In this document: in pieces, positions 1 through 10,983 of the stretch
Layout: each line of letters begins with the position of its first letter
How positions within the stretch are numbered: position 1 is the first letter of the stretch
Source of the DNA: Undaria pinnatifida
Lineage: Eukaryota; Sar; Phaeophyceae; Laminariales; Alariaceae
Assembly: GCA_012845835.1 (NCBI GenBank)
Contig: JABAKD010000027.1
Coordinates: 914,001-978,000 of the forward strand
Direction: 5' to 3'
DNA length: 64,000 nt
Translations under genes and position numbers: made by a program
Notes under the pieces: generated by a model
Seen by the model: the letters and a program-made list of their open reading frames with translations, nothing else
Told to the model about the DNA's origin: nothing
Database searches by the model: none

Positions 1-205
1 CCGTGCACAGATTGATAAACATCACCCTGCTGACCCTGGCACAAGCCACTATAGTTCTAAGGGAAGTCGCCTACCTATATCCTAAATGAGGACACACACC
101 CAGTAATACGCGCGACCGGGAGTAACACCCACAGCTTGCAAAGACGAGTTTCGACGAAATGTTCGATATCATAGCTGGGGTGCATTTTGTTTTTTATAGT
201 ATCCT
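1..205 (+). repeat. Dispersed repeat family A, copy 1 (cut by window edge)
   Basis: About 200 bp that recurs at 42666-42875 and 43374-43592 in the same orientation and at 52482-52672 and 52695-52893 inverted. Shared blocks, in order, are GTGCACAGATTGAT, a GACCTATATCC..AATGAGGACAC block, GCGCGATCGGAGTA, CTTGCAAAGATGAGTTTCGA and a final CGAAAT..TCGATCTCA..AGCTG block that runs into an AT-rich tail. No long ORF. It behaves like a short non-autonomous mobile repeat; its class is unknown. Confidence 0.75.
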
Positions 206-462
206 AAATCAAGGCGCTTATTTCCTAACTTCAGAGGAGACGGTGGGGACAACTCGAAGAACGGCGGCCGATTCCGTTGGCGCCCTGCGATGGGAGGAGC
301 GACACGTGCGATGTCGGTATGAGCTGTTCGTGCACATCACAGCGCACCAGAGATGTTTACCAGAAGGTAACGAAGAACACAACATTCTATGCTGTGAACG
401 AGCGGGCAAGAGGGCACTATAAAGGAGGGTGGAGGACCGGCCGACACCTCTGCTCGATACAC

Positions 463-567
463 TACTACTACTACTACTGCTACTACTGCTACTACTGCTA
501 CTACTACTACTGCTACTACTGCTACTACTACTACTGCTACTACTACTACTACTGCTGCAAACTACTG
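463..567. repeat. CTA/CTG trinucleotide microsatellite
   Basis: Interrupted (CTA)n/(CTG)n tract. It produces long Leu-, Tyr- or Ser-rich reading frames in several phases, which are not genes. The surrounding 205-1446 holds no supported gene. Confidence 0.9.
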
Positions 568-782
568 CCACTACTACTGCTGCTTGTACTGTGTACTTCG
601 TACGAGTGTATAGCAGGTACAAGGTTCCCGTTGAGGATGTGGTTGGCTTGAATCTCGGGGGTGTTGCAAGTTCGACAGGAAAAGTAACCAGCCACCGCGC
701 AAGTAAACCGTGCGAGCAACGCCGACTAGCCCAAACGAGTGGCCACTTCAGCGTATATATCACGAAGGCCGAAGGGGCTCTA

Positions 783-975
783 CAACAACAGTCCACTACT
801 GCCGGAGGTACCGTACAACAACACCACTACAACACCACTACAGAAGCAATACAACAGCACTACAGAAGCACTACAACAGCGCTACAACAGCACTGCAGCA
901 GCACTACAGCACTACGCAGCACTAAAACAGTACCACAACAGCACTACAACAGCACCACAACAGCACTACAGCACT
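783..975. repeat. CTACAACAGCA-type minisatellite
   Basis: Degenerate tandem units of about 9-12 bp built from CTACAACAGCA, ACTACAGAAGC and similar. The Thr/Gln-rich frames across it are by-products of the repeat. Confidence 0.8.
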
Positions 976-1446
976 TGGCTCAACGCTCAACGCTCGACGA
1001 AAAAAGTAGAACTCGCCGAGGATGGCAGCACTTGTATTGCTGGGCTCTAGGCTCCATAGCTCCAACGAGGCAACCGTAAAACAAATCGCACGGTATGCGT
1101 AGTGCTAGGCCTTACATCTTTCCGCGCGACGATCGTATGTACCACGAAGCTATGTACCTCGTGCATATTTGTATATATTCAGTGAGCAATTGTGAAGGCC
1201 ATGTATGCTTCGCACATGTATACGTAGGGTGCAGGTTGCGACGCTGGTTGCGTACGCAGAGTAAGGGTTCAATTGTTTCGGTGTGTACACGGTCTGCTAA
1301 TAGCGAGGGATCGGTCCATTGAACAAAACGAAAAAACAAAAGTTCGTAGATTGTGCTGCACAGAAGGCGCCCACCGGTAAGAAATATCGACTTCAATCTC
1401 GCGGCGAGGCTCAACTTCTCATATTGTGAAAATATTATAAACACGC

Positions 1447-1560
1447 CAGCTGTGAGTTCGATAGCTTTGGGGTCGATACTCATCTTTGCAAGCTGCGTGA
1501 TACACCTGCCGCTCGTTCGTCCTATGTATGATGTTGTCAGGGTGAACATCAATGGTCACC
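1447..1560 (-). repeat. Dispersed repeat family B, minus-orientation copy
   Basis: Read on the minus strand this contains GTGATACTCC-like, CTTGCAAAGATGAGTATCGA and AGCTGTGAG-like blocks, followed by a tail. The same arrangement recurs at 10145-10260 (+), 23330-23420 (+) and 31318-31390 (-). It shares the TTGCAAAGATGAGT core with family A but has a different 3' half, so the two are probably related subfamilies. Confidence 0.6.
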
Positions 1561-1698
1561 TGTCCCTAGCGATGAGTACAGTGTTAAGTCGGAGGTCATA
1601 CCTTAGCAACAGAATGATAATGACTCTACGCGGTTACTACGACAACAAGAACGCACCGCTTAGGCGCTGCTGTCAATGCCAGCGGGATTCCCCTTCTC

Positions 1699-2227
1699 TT
1701 AGTAACGCTCCCAAAGAAACATGAAAAATCGGTCAGGCGTTATTTCTAATTCATCCGTATATCCTGCATACCTAGTTGACGCAGTGTCCCTTGAAGGCAA
1801 GACGCCCCTGCGCCTCTTCGACAGGCCGGTCCCGTAGTTTAGAGCGGTCGCCCGCATCTCGACATTCCTCGTCTCCAAAGCATCTCGAGCGCGGTGACCG
1901 GCGGCGGCGTTGTTTATTTCACTGTTAACGCCGTCAGCACCGATGCTATTATACAAGTTGTTGTTACTCGCCCCGTCCGAAAGAGCTGATGCCGGCCGGA
2001 ATGTCTCCGCTAGTACCGTGTCATTGATGGACCTCGCCCTTGTCTGTCTTCGCCACACGTGCTCCCTCCTCGAGGTCGTCTTGCCCAACTGTCGAGCACC
2101 GTTCGTAGCAGGGGTTCCGGGCGAAATAACCCCCAGACTGTTCACGCCGTTCGTCAAAGAGTCGATATGTCCGATGTTAAGCCGTTGCGCCTTCAGGCTG
2201 TCATGCGTCGTCCTCGTGTTAACCGCG

Positions 2228-2275
<48 letters not shown>

Positions 2276-3442
2276 CTCGCGTATACCTCATCTTGCCGCT
2301 CGTGGCGAGAAGAGGACGCGGCAGCCCCGCCGGCCGCGGCAGCACCGCTCGGAAAATGTAGTTGCCGCGGACGACTTCCTGCGCGGTGGTCACGTGCATT
2401 CGCTGCCGCGAGACTCTCCCAGCTCGAGCGGTCACCCCGGCTGCCACGGCCACTACCTCCAGCAGGATAACAATGCCTTCTGCCAACCTCTTGCATCCAT
2501 GCTCGACCCCTAGTTGGCCCTTCCATACCAGCAGTAGAGCCGGTAGCCCATGTTCGTCGAAAGGCGTCGTTGGCATCGGACGGTGCCGTCCCCATATCGC
2601 TCCCTGCGCCCGCCGCGGACTCCGAGTTTATCGGGATGGGAAGGCGCGGGCGTCGAGGTAACGCCGGAGGAAGTCGTTCTCCATGACTCACTGGGGTGGA
2701 GGGGATTCGTCTGATGAGTCGGTACGGGCTGCCGACCCGCTTGGCCTCGCGGTCTTGCTCGTTGACACCACAGTGGCTATCAGAACCTCTGAAGCGTTTC
2801 GTCCCGAAGTGCTTGCACCCCTGGCGGGTAGGGCCTAGGGTATCGTGAGATGAGCCGCTGGTTCCGGGAATGCTGCCGTCCGAGGGCAACAGCGAGTAGG
2901 CCGCTGCCGGCGATGACGACGAATCGCCGCCCGCGTATTCGTTCGTATAGTGGCCATCGTTGCTGTCGCCTTCCTCTGCTCCCGCGAGCGGCTCCCACGC
3001 GAAACGCACCCGCCGGTTTGCCGGTGCACGTCCGACGGCGGTGTCCCCCAGGTCGTGTTGCATGCGCCCCTCTGAGAGCTGGAAGCTTTCTGGCGGCCAA
3101 TAGTGGTGTGAGCGAAGTGGTAGATCAGAACCATCCCGGGATACCGGGGCATTCTGAGGTGTCTGTAGTGCCTCTCGGGACGTCGTCGGGATAGAGACGA
3201 CATCGCCGTCGGAAACGTCGACAGCAGCAGCGGCGGCTGCGGAAGAAGAGGAGGCGCCGAGAGACAGTGATCCTGAGCTGGCGGGGTAGACGGCGCTGGT
3301 CCGTCGGGGAGCATCGACTTGCTGCGCTGCACCGCTTGTGGAAGCTGTTGTCGTGGCAAGCTGCTCAGCGACCTCGTACGAAGGTGGTTGTTCGTCAGTG
3401 CTACTCATCATGAAGGCGACGGACATCCGAACTGCCGTACGA

Positions 3443-3486
<44 letters not shown>

Positions 3487-3501
3487 AGCCGGCTCCGCCA
3501 T
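1699..3501 (-). CDS. Hypothetical low-complexity protein, 600 aa
   Basis: A single open frame of 600 codons starting at ATG 3501, the first ATG in the frame (the frame is open a little further upstream, but without an ATG). It begins MAEPAS followed by about 15 serines, has a short poly-Ala stretch near residues 89-94, a second serine run near residues 410-425 and ends in FFMFLWERY. No signal peptide, transmembrane segment or known domain was recognised. Between the homopolymers the sequence is varied and rich in Arg, Pro, Ser and Gly, as in disordered nuclear or regulatory proteins. Such length without stops, including through non-repetitive parts, argues for a real coding exon, but introns or further exons cannot be excluded. 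ORFs on the opposite strand here (for example 1910-2470) depend on the repeats and are treated as shadows. Confidence 0.55.
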
Positions 3502-3814
3502 TCGCAAGCGAGAATTACACTCCAGTTGCAGACGGAGATCAAGGACTGAGCACTGAGTCCTTTTGGCCCATCCCGTGAGCACGCTGGCTAATGTCGGCAG
3601 CGGGGCTGCAAATTATGAGCAGGTTTTTACTCCGAAGAGTCGGACCTCGTTTCTTCGCCGCGCGGCGAAAACGGCGAAAAACTGCGAAACGATCGGGTCA
3701 GGAGTTTAACAAGAACTGAAGGGCTCTAAAGCACGGGACTTTGAACTTTTTCTCCCCCCGAAGAATACGAAATCAAACATATCCAAGCCTGGCAAGGCAG
3801 GGCAGGGCATCGGC

Positions 3815-4153
3815 ATGGAGGTGCGGTGGAGACTGTTCGCGCGTGACGTGCTGTCAATGCCCACAGACGACGATGGCGAGTTTCTGTTCGGCAGGCCGCC
3901 GCGTCCGGTCCGAGGCTTGAGACTTTTGGGTGTGGTAGTGCACAGGTTTCGCTCAAGATCGCTTCTGGATCTCGATAAGGGAGGAGCTGATAGTAGTACA
4001 GACGGCGGCTGCGGTGCTGGTGGTGGTGGCAGCGGAGGTGGTGGTGTAAACGGAGAATCTGGTTCTCTGGCAGTTGGTGAGTTGGTGATTGGGATGGGGT
4101 TATCTATGATCTCAGGGTTGATCTCAGGGTTGTCGCAAATATTAATCGAATAA
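3815..4153 (+). CDS. Possible Stn1-like OB-fold protein, first exon or fragment
   Basis: The ATG at 3815 opens a 112-codon frame. The first 55 residues read RLFARDVLSM, then EFLFGRPPRPV, then GLRLLGVVVHRF. From memory this follows the order of the N-terminal OB-fold of Stn1/OBFC1, the telomeric CST-complex subunit: an (I/A)RD(I/V)L helix, a short loop, F-L-x-x-x-x-P-(I/V), a hydrophobic VxLLGxV strand, then an acidic turn. After residue about 58 the frame becomes Gly/Ser-rich and no longer resembles Stn1, so the true exon may stop earlier and splice. No second exon was identified. The resemblance covers roughly 50 residues and could be fortuitous. Confidence 0.35.
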   Translation: MEVRWRLFARDVLSMPTDDDGEFLFGRPPRPVRGLRLLGVVVHRFRSRSLLDLDKGGADSSTDGGCGAGGGGSGGGGVNGESGSLAVGELVIGMGLSMISGLISGLSQILIE

Positions 4154-4505
4154 CAGCGTTATTATTAGACTATCAATAATACACTAATTACGGTGCTACT
4201 TCTATTAGACTATATTAATGTTGGTATCACCAGTACGAAATAGAGCTGCACCCTGTACCACTGGACCCTGGACCTTCGTGCCGTATCTATCATGCGTCAT
4301 GCGCACGGGCATGACACCATATTAGTAATGCATGATGCATGGCACACGAGAGAAAGCACACGCTGTTGAGCGTTGAGCGCAGTGTACGCTGCCATCTCAT
4401 TCCCCGCACACAGCAGTCAACGCGAACATAGTATGATATTTCCATGGGCAGCACAGCGATACGATGAAATATAATACCAGGAACAAGTTGGCACCTGGTG
4501 AGCGT
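4154..4505. other. Gene-free stretch
   Basis: AT-rich sequence with no supported ORF, RNA gene or recognisable repeat. Confidence 0.5.
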
Positions 4506-4524
4506 TTTGCACACCCCGGACAGC

Positions 4525-4985
4525 TCATGAGTTAGCTCATCCATCGTGTATAGCTCACGCGCTCAAAACATGTGCATATGAGCTATCGATAATAGATCAC
4601 CCTTCCAAAACATGTGCAGATGAGCTATTCGCCTATAGTTCAAGCCGGGGAAGCGTGTGCAGCTCATGTAGCTCGTATAGCTCATTCCGGGACGAATGAG
4701 CTAGCTCATATAGCTCTTAAAGCTCACCTTGGTGAAATATGTGCGGATGAGCTATCCTGTATAACTCAAGCTTTGAAAGTTTGTGCAGGTGAGCTACCGT
4801 CTATAGCTCAAGTCGGGAAAACATGTGCAGATGAGCTACCGTCTATAGCTCAAGCCGGCAAAACAGGTACAGGTGAGCTATGCTCTATAGCTCAAGCGTT
4901 CAAATCATGTGCAGATGAGCTATTCCCTATTGCTCACCTCATGAACGTTGCTCATTGTAGCTTTCAGGGCAAAACATGCAGGTGC
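4525..4985. repeat. 42-bp hairpin minisatellite, array 1
   Basis: About ten degenerate units of 42 bp. A typical unit contains GAGCTATCGTCTATAGCTC, a 7-bp inverted repeat with a 5-nt loop, then a spacer ending in ACATGTGCAGAT. As 42 is divisible by three, a frame stays open with a 14-residue repeat resembling AGKTCADELPSIAQ. The left edge begins ACAGCTCATGAG, almost the same as the left edge of array 2 at 7355. Confidence 0.85.
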
Positions 4986-5244
4986 TTAGATGTGTAGATG
5001 AACAAGCCTGGCCTCCGGGACGAGTGCGAATATAGGTTATACAGCTCACCATCCAGGCGAGACTTCAACGTCGGTACCTGCGACAGTATCGCACTCCCTT
5101 TCAACGTCAAAAAAGGTATACCTGGTATACTGTAGCCGATATTAATACTTGGTATCCTTATTACTTCGAAGTATATAATAAGCTAACGTCGTGGTAGTGG
5201 CGTTTTTTCAGATCTTTGGAAATACCTTGGTTATAACACCCCCC

Positions 5245-5437
5245 CCAAAAAGCTGTGACTCCCGAGCTCCACTCGGCCTCCGGCGGCCTCGCGGTGCCGC
5301 CACGTCCCATCCGCACAGCATCCCTACGACGTGCCGGCGAAAGAACGGGCGTCGGTGCCCCACCTCGGCGAGGGGGGAGCGTCGAAATCGCCCTCCCGGG
5401 GAAGGCTCGCTTGCCCCCCCCCCCCCCCGCTTTTTCT
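5245..5437 (-). repeat. GC-rich dispersed repeat, copy 1
   Basis: On the minus strand this aligns by eye with 19915-20095 (+): both carry GGGCAAGC, TCCC.GGGAGGGCG, CTCGCCGAG and GCCGACGCC-like blocks in the same order. Both copies also lie beside GTACTGCTGTACGTACTGC-type repeats and CCCACC/GGTGGG microsatellites, so the element may be longer than the aligned core. No coding capacity was recognised. Confidence 0.5.
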
Positions 5438-5699
5438 TCGTCGCTGCCCGCTTTTGTTTTTTTCCGAACTTCAACTATATTAAACTTTCGAATTGCTTAT
5501 TGGCCACTTGAGCCATGGACACGAGATGACAAGCGCGCCTGCGTCAACAGCAAGCACAGCAACACCAGGACCAATCACAGCAGCGTCCAGCCGTCGCCGC
5601 TCGCCGTGCGCAGAATCGGCAACGCGAGCGCTTTTCGCTTGGCCCCCGGCGTGGCGATAAATAATAAACAATTGCAAATCCCGCCCAGCCCGAGAGCAT

Positions 5700-6330
5700 T
5701 GTAACCAACGAATCGGCTGCTGCTCACCTGTCAGGTGTATTGCTATACGTACTGCTGCATTGCTGTACTGCTGTGCTGGGTAGGTCCGTGGGTGGATGGT
5801 GGGTGGTGGGTGGGTGGTAGATGGCGGCTCGCTCGCTCCCCGAGATGGCCGAGTATCGTCAAAAATGAACCCCTCCCCGTCTGTTTCCTGTTTCATACAA
5901 GGTGCTCATGAAACAACCAACTAACTGCTCCCTGCGTACCAGGCGTACTGCTGTACGTACTGCTGCACTGCTGTACTGCTGTATGTAGTAAAGGTATGGG
6001 TGTAGGGTGCACTGCGTCGTCCGTGGTGGGTGGGTGGGCCGTTCTGTACGTGGGAGTCTTTTTTCGTCCTGTGGGAGATGAACCATTTTTTTTTTCTAAA
6101 ATACCGGCCTCCCACTGGTGCTTGGGAGTACCACCGTCCCCACTGCTGCACTCCTCTGTCCTTGCTACCGTACGTACTGCTGCCCTGCCGTGCTGCTGCC
6201 CTGTTATTACCTTGTTTTTTTTTGTACTTACATGCAGAGGATGATATCTATACTACCGTACGTACTGCTGTACTGCCGTACTGCCCTGTTATTATTTTGT
6301 TATTGTAGTAATTGCATACAGAGGATGATA
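5700..6330. repeat. TACTGC / GGTGGGT tandem-repeat region
   Basis: At least three rounds of TACTGCTGTACTGCTG-like sequence alternating with GGTGGGTGGGT tracts. The same combination, inverted, is at 19600-19900. No gene is supported. Confidence 0.6.
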
Positions 6331-6629
6331 CAGCACCTTTTTGTCCGCCATACCGGCCGGGTTACCACTATTAAGACCGTACTTGCCACGCATATCACAG
6401 CATTAGCATTTTACTTCGTTGAACACATAACAGCAGTAGTCAATGCGGCCATATTGACACACAGCAGCATTTGAAATCCGTGCATCCCAATCCCTCCAAC
6501 ACGGCTTCGCGTAGCCTACCACAAGGTGCCAAATAAACAAAAAACACAAGACGCAAAGATAAAAAAAATCATGTGCATCGCCCAAAAAAAGCAAAAAAGA
6601 GACGAACAAGCAGATACATGACAACAGCA

Positions 6630-7065
6630 CAGAATATCTACCGCTGCCCCCCATTCATCCCCAAGGCTTCTAGCCCGAGCCTTTCCCTGCGGGGTCACCG
6701 CAGCCGGCGTTAACGCTCTCTTCGCCCGCAGACCCCGCCTCGCCCGCAAAAAGGGCGGCCACCTCCGCCTTCGGGTTGGAGACTTAGACAGACGACGAGG
6801 TGCCGTCTGGAGCGCCTGCTCAGTTGAGAGAGCCGGCACTTCAATGAGAATGTATTCGATGTTTCGGTTGAGGAACATGACTATCTCGGCGTAGGCCGCA
6901 GACAGGCTGCTCTGAGTCCCCCCGTCATGAGATGCCCGTCCGTGCAACAGTCCCTCTCCAGGACGGCAGAAGACGCCAGCATAAGAGCAGTACGCGAGCC
7001 ACGCGGGCCATGTTCGGGTAGATCGGCTGCCCCTCGTTGGCCCAAAACGAGGGCAGGTCATGCTA
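6630..7065 (-). pseudogene. hAT transposase C-terminal remnant
   Basis: Three minus-strand frames read in succession as the dimerisation region (hATC) of hAT-family transposases. The first gives DLPSFWANEGQ then PNMARVARVLL; the second ASSAVLERD then GHLMTGG; the third SLSAAYAEIVMFLN then EYILIEVPALSTEQA. This order (W-x-x-N/P-x-x-A-x-x-L, then S-S-A-x-x-E-R, then a closing helix) is characteristic of hAT elements. At least two frameshifts and internal stops separate the pieces, so it is inactive. No BED zinc finger or catalytic region was found nearby. It sits between the two 42-bp arrays. Confidence 0.7.
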
Positions 7066-7354
7066 GGCGTGTTGTGTTGTGTTGTATGTGCATGCGTGCG
7101 AGCTCTTGTTTGTGGTTGGCAGTTGTGGGTGGCAGGTGCCTCGATTGAGTTGAGTTGAGTTTTACTTGGTCGGGTGGTGCATGGGCACGGTTGATGGTTA
7201 TGGTTGTGCCGGAAAAACACACCCACCGGTACTCTGTCTATCTATCTGGCATATTGAGAACAGAGAAGGCTCCGATCTCGTATATAAAAAATGTACCGGT
7301 ATGGATGTTTGTGTTGTCATGGTGTGGTGTGTATGTGCTGGTACCTGGGATACG

Positions 7355-7800
7355 CAGCAGCTCATGAGCTAGCTCATGTAGCTGTTATAGCTCACGACCT
7401 CAAAACATGTGCAGATGAGCTATCCTCTATAGCTCAGGCCTCGAAAACATGTGCAGATGAGCTATCGTCTTTAGCTCAAGCTTTGAAAACATGTACATAT
7501 AAGCTATCGACTATAGCTCACCCTTTGAAAACATGTGCAGATGAGCTATCGCCTATAGCTCCAGCATTGAAAACATGTGCTGATCATGTAGCTCCTATAG
7601 CTCATCCAAGGCCAAATGAGCTAGCTCATGTAGCTCGTGTAGCTCATCCTGGGCAAACATGTGCGGATGAGCTATCGGCTATAGCTCACTCTTCCAAAGC
7701 ATGTGCAGATGAGCTACCTTCTGTGGCTCAAGCCGGGAAAACATGTGCAGCTCATGTAGCTCCCGTAGCTCAACGGTGAGCTACCGTCGAAAATAGCTAG
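7355..7800. repeat. 42-bp hairpin minisatellite, array 2
   Basis: Second array of the unit seen at 4525-4985, again about ten copies, with the same GAGCTAT/ATAGCTC inverted repeat and ACATGTGCAGAT spacer. The 14-residue repeat frame is open here too. The left boundary carries CAGCTCATGAGCTAGCTCAT. Both arrays have the same orientation and flank 2.4 kb that contains the hAT remnant. Confidence 0.85.
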
Positions 7801-7812
7801 CTCGAGCTATGG

Positions 7813-9140
7813 TGAGCTGATCCGTCCGGGGTGTGGAGTTTTGTATACTGTACTTAGTACACGTGAGGAAGAATCAAATTGGTCAATCAGATGTGGGTCA
7901 TACAGCAGCGGTTGATCATATCGTACATACATACCAGTGCGTCGTACAGCAGCAGGGTTACGAGGTACGTGCGTGCGATTACATTGCAGTGTTTTCGAAC
8001 AACGTTCTGTGCAAAAAATACTTCTCCAGAAGGCAGGATGTGCGATACTTTTCACCCAAGAACGGCAAAAAAATACTTTATCGAAGGTAGGAATTGATCA
8101 AACGTACCTTTTGTCTCTCTGTTTCTCATTGGCCCACAGCGCACCGAGCATTCGTCCGACGCAGCTCTAATCACTAATTACGGAGCATCTTCCATGCCTG
8201 GCACGCACCACCATCTGCCTACTGCTTGCTGCATCGACACAGCAACAGCTGAGAGCACACAGACTCGAGAGGTGTAGCTAGAGTATGACGTGGATGAACT
8301 CTGTTGGGGTATGCCAGCGGGTCGCCCGGAGGCCCGCTGCTACGACGGTGCGCTCTCGCCCGCTTGGTATCGTGGAGAAGGCGTCGCTCTGAAATCGCTA
8401 CTCTTACTGGTGCTCGTACCTCCATGCTGGTATCATAGACCGTGACAACAGGACAGCTCGTGTATCATTTCAATTCCACCACACCGCGATAGCAGCAGCA
8501 GTTGCTGCGCGGTGTGAGGCCGCTGCGTCTAGGTGTCGGGCACCGGGCATGCGCGGAACGGAGCGCGCCGACGCGATGGCCCGCGTACGCTGAGCGCAGC
8601 AGCAAGCAGCAAGCAGCAGCAGCAGTACAACGAGAAGATGATCATACGAAGCCGCTCTCAAAATTGAAAAACCCCAAAATAGAAGCTGTTGCTGTTGCCG
8701 GCGCTGGTGCCGGTGCTGGTGCTGCTTATAACTGTTGCTCAAGCGGGTGTTGCTTCTATCTGCCGCTAGCTGTGCTTCCGCTAGCTGTGCTGCTGCTTGC
8801 TGTGGTGGGATAGCAGCGGCGACATTACGGTTCACTCTGCCGCCTCCGCCGTTGCTTGGCTACCGTCGCTACTCGTACTCTATTTTTTGTGCTCTTTTTT
8901 TGTGCTTCGTTCGTTTTTGTATTTCACCTTGTTGCCGCACATCCCCACATCCCCGCTCAATTTTGACTCAATTTTGCATGCGTCGCCTGCAGGTTGTTGT
9001 TTACTTCCAGCGCAAACACACTAAAATCATGATGGGAAGATATTTCACTTATTTTAGCGCAAGAAAGGTATTTTTCCGAAGCATGTTTTCGTAAACACTC
9101 TATCATGCAAAGAATAAGCGACAGCTGCCGGCGTATATGT
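7813..9140. other. Gene-free stretch with short CTG/CAG-rich patches
   Basis: Contains CAG/CTG-rich sequence near 8480-8820 that yields Ala- or Gln-rich frames. Nothing here is convincing as a gene. Confidence 0.4.
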
Positions 9141-9385
9141 GCGGTGTTCGCCTTAAACTGAGATGTTTCCACCCATCTACGTCCAGCACAACCGGTGTCC
9201 GTGTCGGTGCCTCCTAGAGAGACGAAGTCTGCTACTACTCGTACTGTTGCCAAAAATCCCGGGACAGAGATAAACATTGCAAATGCAGCAAGGTGATTTG
9301 GCCATGCAATGCCAACCGCAATGATCACGCGGGCGAAAAACAAATGCAAGCGAGCACACCAGACAATTTGCAAAAACTAAAAAAA
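9141..9385 (+). repeat. Dispersed repeat family D, copy without the SINE
   Basis: Contains CCACCCATCTACGT, CAGCACAACCGGTGTCCGTG, CCTAGAGAGACGAA, then ACATTGCAAATGCAGCAAGG and GGCCATGCAATGCC. The same blocks occur at 11640-12172, where the SINE interrupts them at 11723, and partly at 57575-58070. This copy keeps about 35 bp of unrelated sequence at the position where the other two carry the SINE. Confidence 0.65.
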
Positions 9386-9423
9386 CTGAAGCAAGAAAAG
9401 AAGAAGAAAAATAAGAAAAAATC

Positions 9424-10729
9424 CAGGAGTTTTCACGGGTCAGGTCGAACCTCGCGGGTTGGGTTGGGTCGGGTCGGGTCGGGTCGAAACACGTGACCCG
9501 GCAAGACGCGTGAGATATCAATAACCTTCTGACCCGACCCGACCCGACCCGTGAGTTTTCAAGACCTTTTGACCCGACCTGACCAGACGCGTGAGATTTC
9601 GAACCCTCACGACCCAACCCGATCTGAGCCGTGAGAGGTTATTGCCACGTCCTGACCCGACCCGACCCGATCCGCCGGGCTTCGAGAGACCCGCAAGAGC
9701 AGGTCATGTCGCGAATCGAACCACCTTGACGCGCGAGTTTCTTTCTCCCGACCCACGGGTTCGACCAGTGGATCGGACCCACGGGTTGACGTTTCGAAAA
9801 TATTTGAATCTATCTGTGTGTTTATCTGTTTGTTTGTCTGTGTTTATCTGTGTGGTTATCTGTGTGTTTATCTGTGTGTTTATCTGTGTGTTTATCTGTG
9901 TGTTTATCTGTGTGTTTATCTATGTGTTTGTCTGTGTGTTTATCTGTGTGTTTTTCATTTGTGTGTTTATCTGTGTGTTTGTGCCCCGCAGTGACAGGTG
10001 ATCTGGATGCAATGGGTATGGGTAGATCTGGGCATGAATTTACACAGTTGGCGTATGAATATGGTCAAGAAGTAATATTATCCTGTTCAACCTGAAAAAC
10101 ACAAACAAAACAACCCCAGGGGATCCTTATACCTTTCAAAGGATAAAAACTCGCGACACCGGAGTATCACGCAGTTTGCAAAGATGAGTATCCACCCTTG
10201 GGTTGATCGGACTCACAGCTGACGTGTTTGAAACAATTATATCGAACTTGTGAATATGATAAAAAAAGGGTATCAAAACCACAGAGGCCCTCGGATAGGA
10301 AATAGCAAGGATTAAATGCATTGGGTCCGCTATCAGATCTACGGGTTTTACTCGCTGGTCAGAACAAAACGACTATCAGGTCAAAGTGGCCTGACCCGTG
10401 AGATGACGCGTATCTCGCGGGTCGGGACCCGACCGAGGTTTCGCGAGTTTTCAAAACCTCTTGACCCGACCCAACCCGACTCAACTCGACCCACCAGATT
10501 CATAATCTCGTGACCCAAGGCAACCCGCGATATTTAAAATATCTCGACACGACCCGACCCGCGATTTTTCACAACATCTTGACCCGACCCGGGCGAATTT
10601 TTACAACCTCTTGACCCGACCCGACCCGACTCGACCCGACCCGTGACATTTCAAACCCTATTGACCCAACCCGGCCCGACCCGACCCGACCCGAACCGTG
10701 GGTCAAGCCATCACCCGCGAAAAGCCCTG
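9424..10729. mobile_element. hAT-like non-autonomous element with GGGTC arrays, copy 1
   Basis: The left end CAGGAGTTTTCACGGGTC and the inverse of the right end, CAGGGCTTTTCGCGGGT, form terminal inverted repeats. Both subterminal regions are long arrays of GGGTC on the left and its complement GACCC on the right, interrupted by TTTTCAAAATCTCGCG-like spacers. The flanking octamers AAAAAATC and AAAAGAAC match at 6 of 8 positions, consistent with a worn 8-bp target duplication. The middle holds a CTGTGTGTTTAT microsatellite (about 9807-9985) and a family B repeat (10145-10260). No transposase ORF. Confidence 0.7.
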
Positions 10730-10983
10730 AAAAGAACAAAAAGGAGAACACAATTGTGAAAAAGAGGGGCAAAAGAGTGGGACAGGACGGAGCGAGAAAA
10801 ATGGGAAACAAGGCACAACAGACAGACAGCAACTAGCAGCAAAGCAGATAACCATCCATCCAACGTCGGGGGGCAACAGCCATATGATATGGTATGGGGT
10901 GCGAATGACCCTACCGCAGAAATAGGAATAGGAGTAGGAGAAGGAGAAGTGCGGCCTGGTCTGTCGCCTGCGCACCGTTTCAG

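Noticed and set aside
429-1079. Long plus-strand ORF through the CTA/CTG and CAA-rich repeats
   Set aside because: Open only because the repeats are stop-free; low-complexity Leu, Thr and Gln composition.
1910-2470. Plus-strand ORFs opposite the 600-aa frame
   Set aside because: Arise from the antisense of the poly-Ser and poly-Ala codon repeats; the minus-strand frame is longer and has more varied composition.
4614-4997. 127-aa repeat ORF in the 42-bp array (and the 162-aa one at 7291-7779)
   Set aside because: The unit length is a multiple of three, so an open frame is expected; no start context or flanking coding sequence. Reported as a repeat instead.
6516-7226. 236-aa minus-strand ORF as an intact gene
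   Set aside because: The transposase similarity jumps between three frames, so this ORF covers only part of a broken hAT relic.
4525-7800. 42-bp arrays as CRISPR
   Set aside because: Units are degenerate head-to-tail repeats without unique spacers, in a eukaryotic context.
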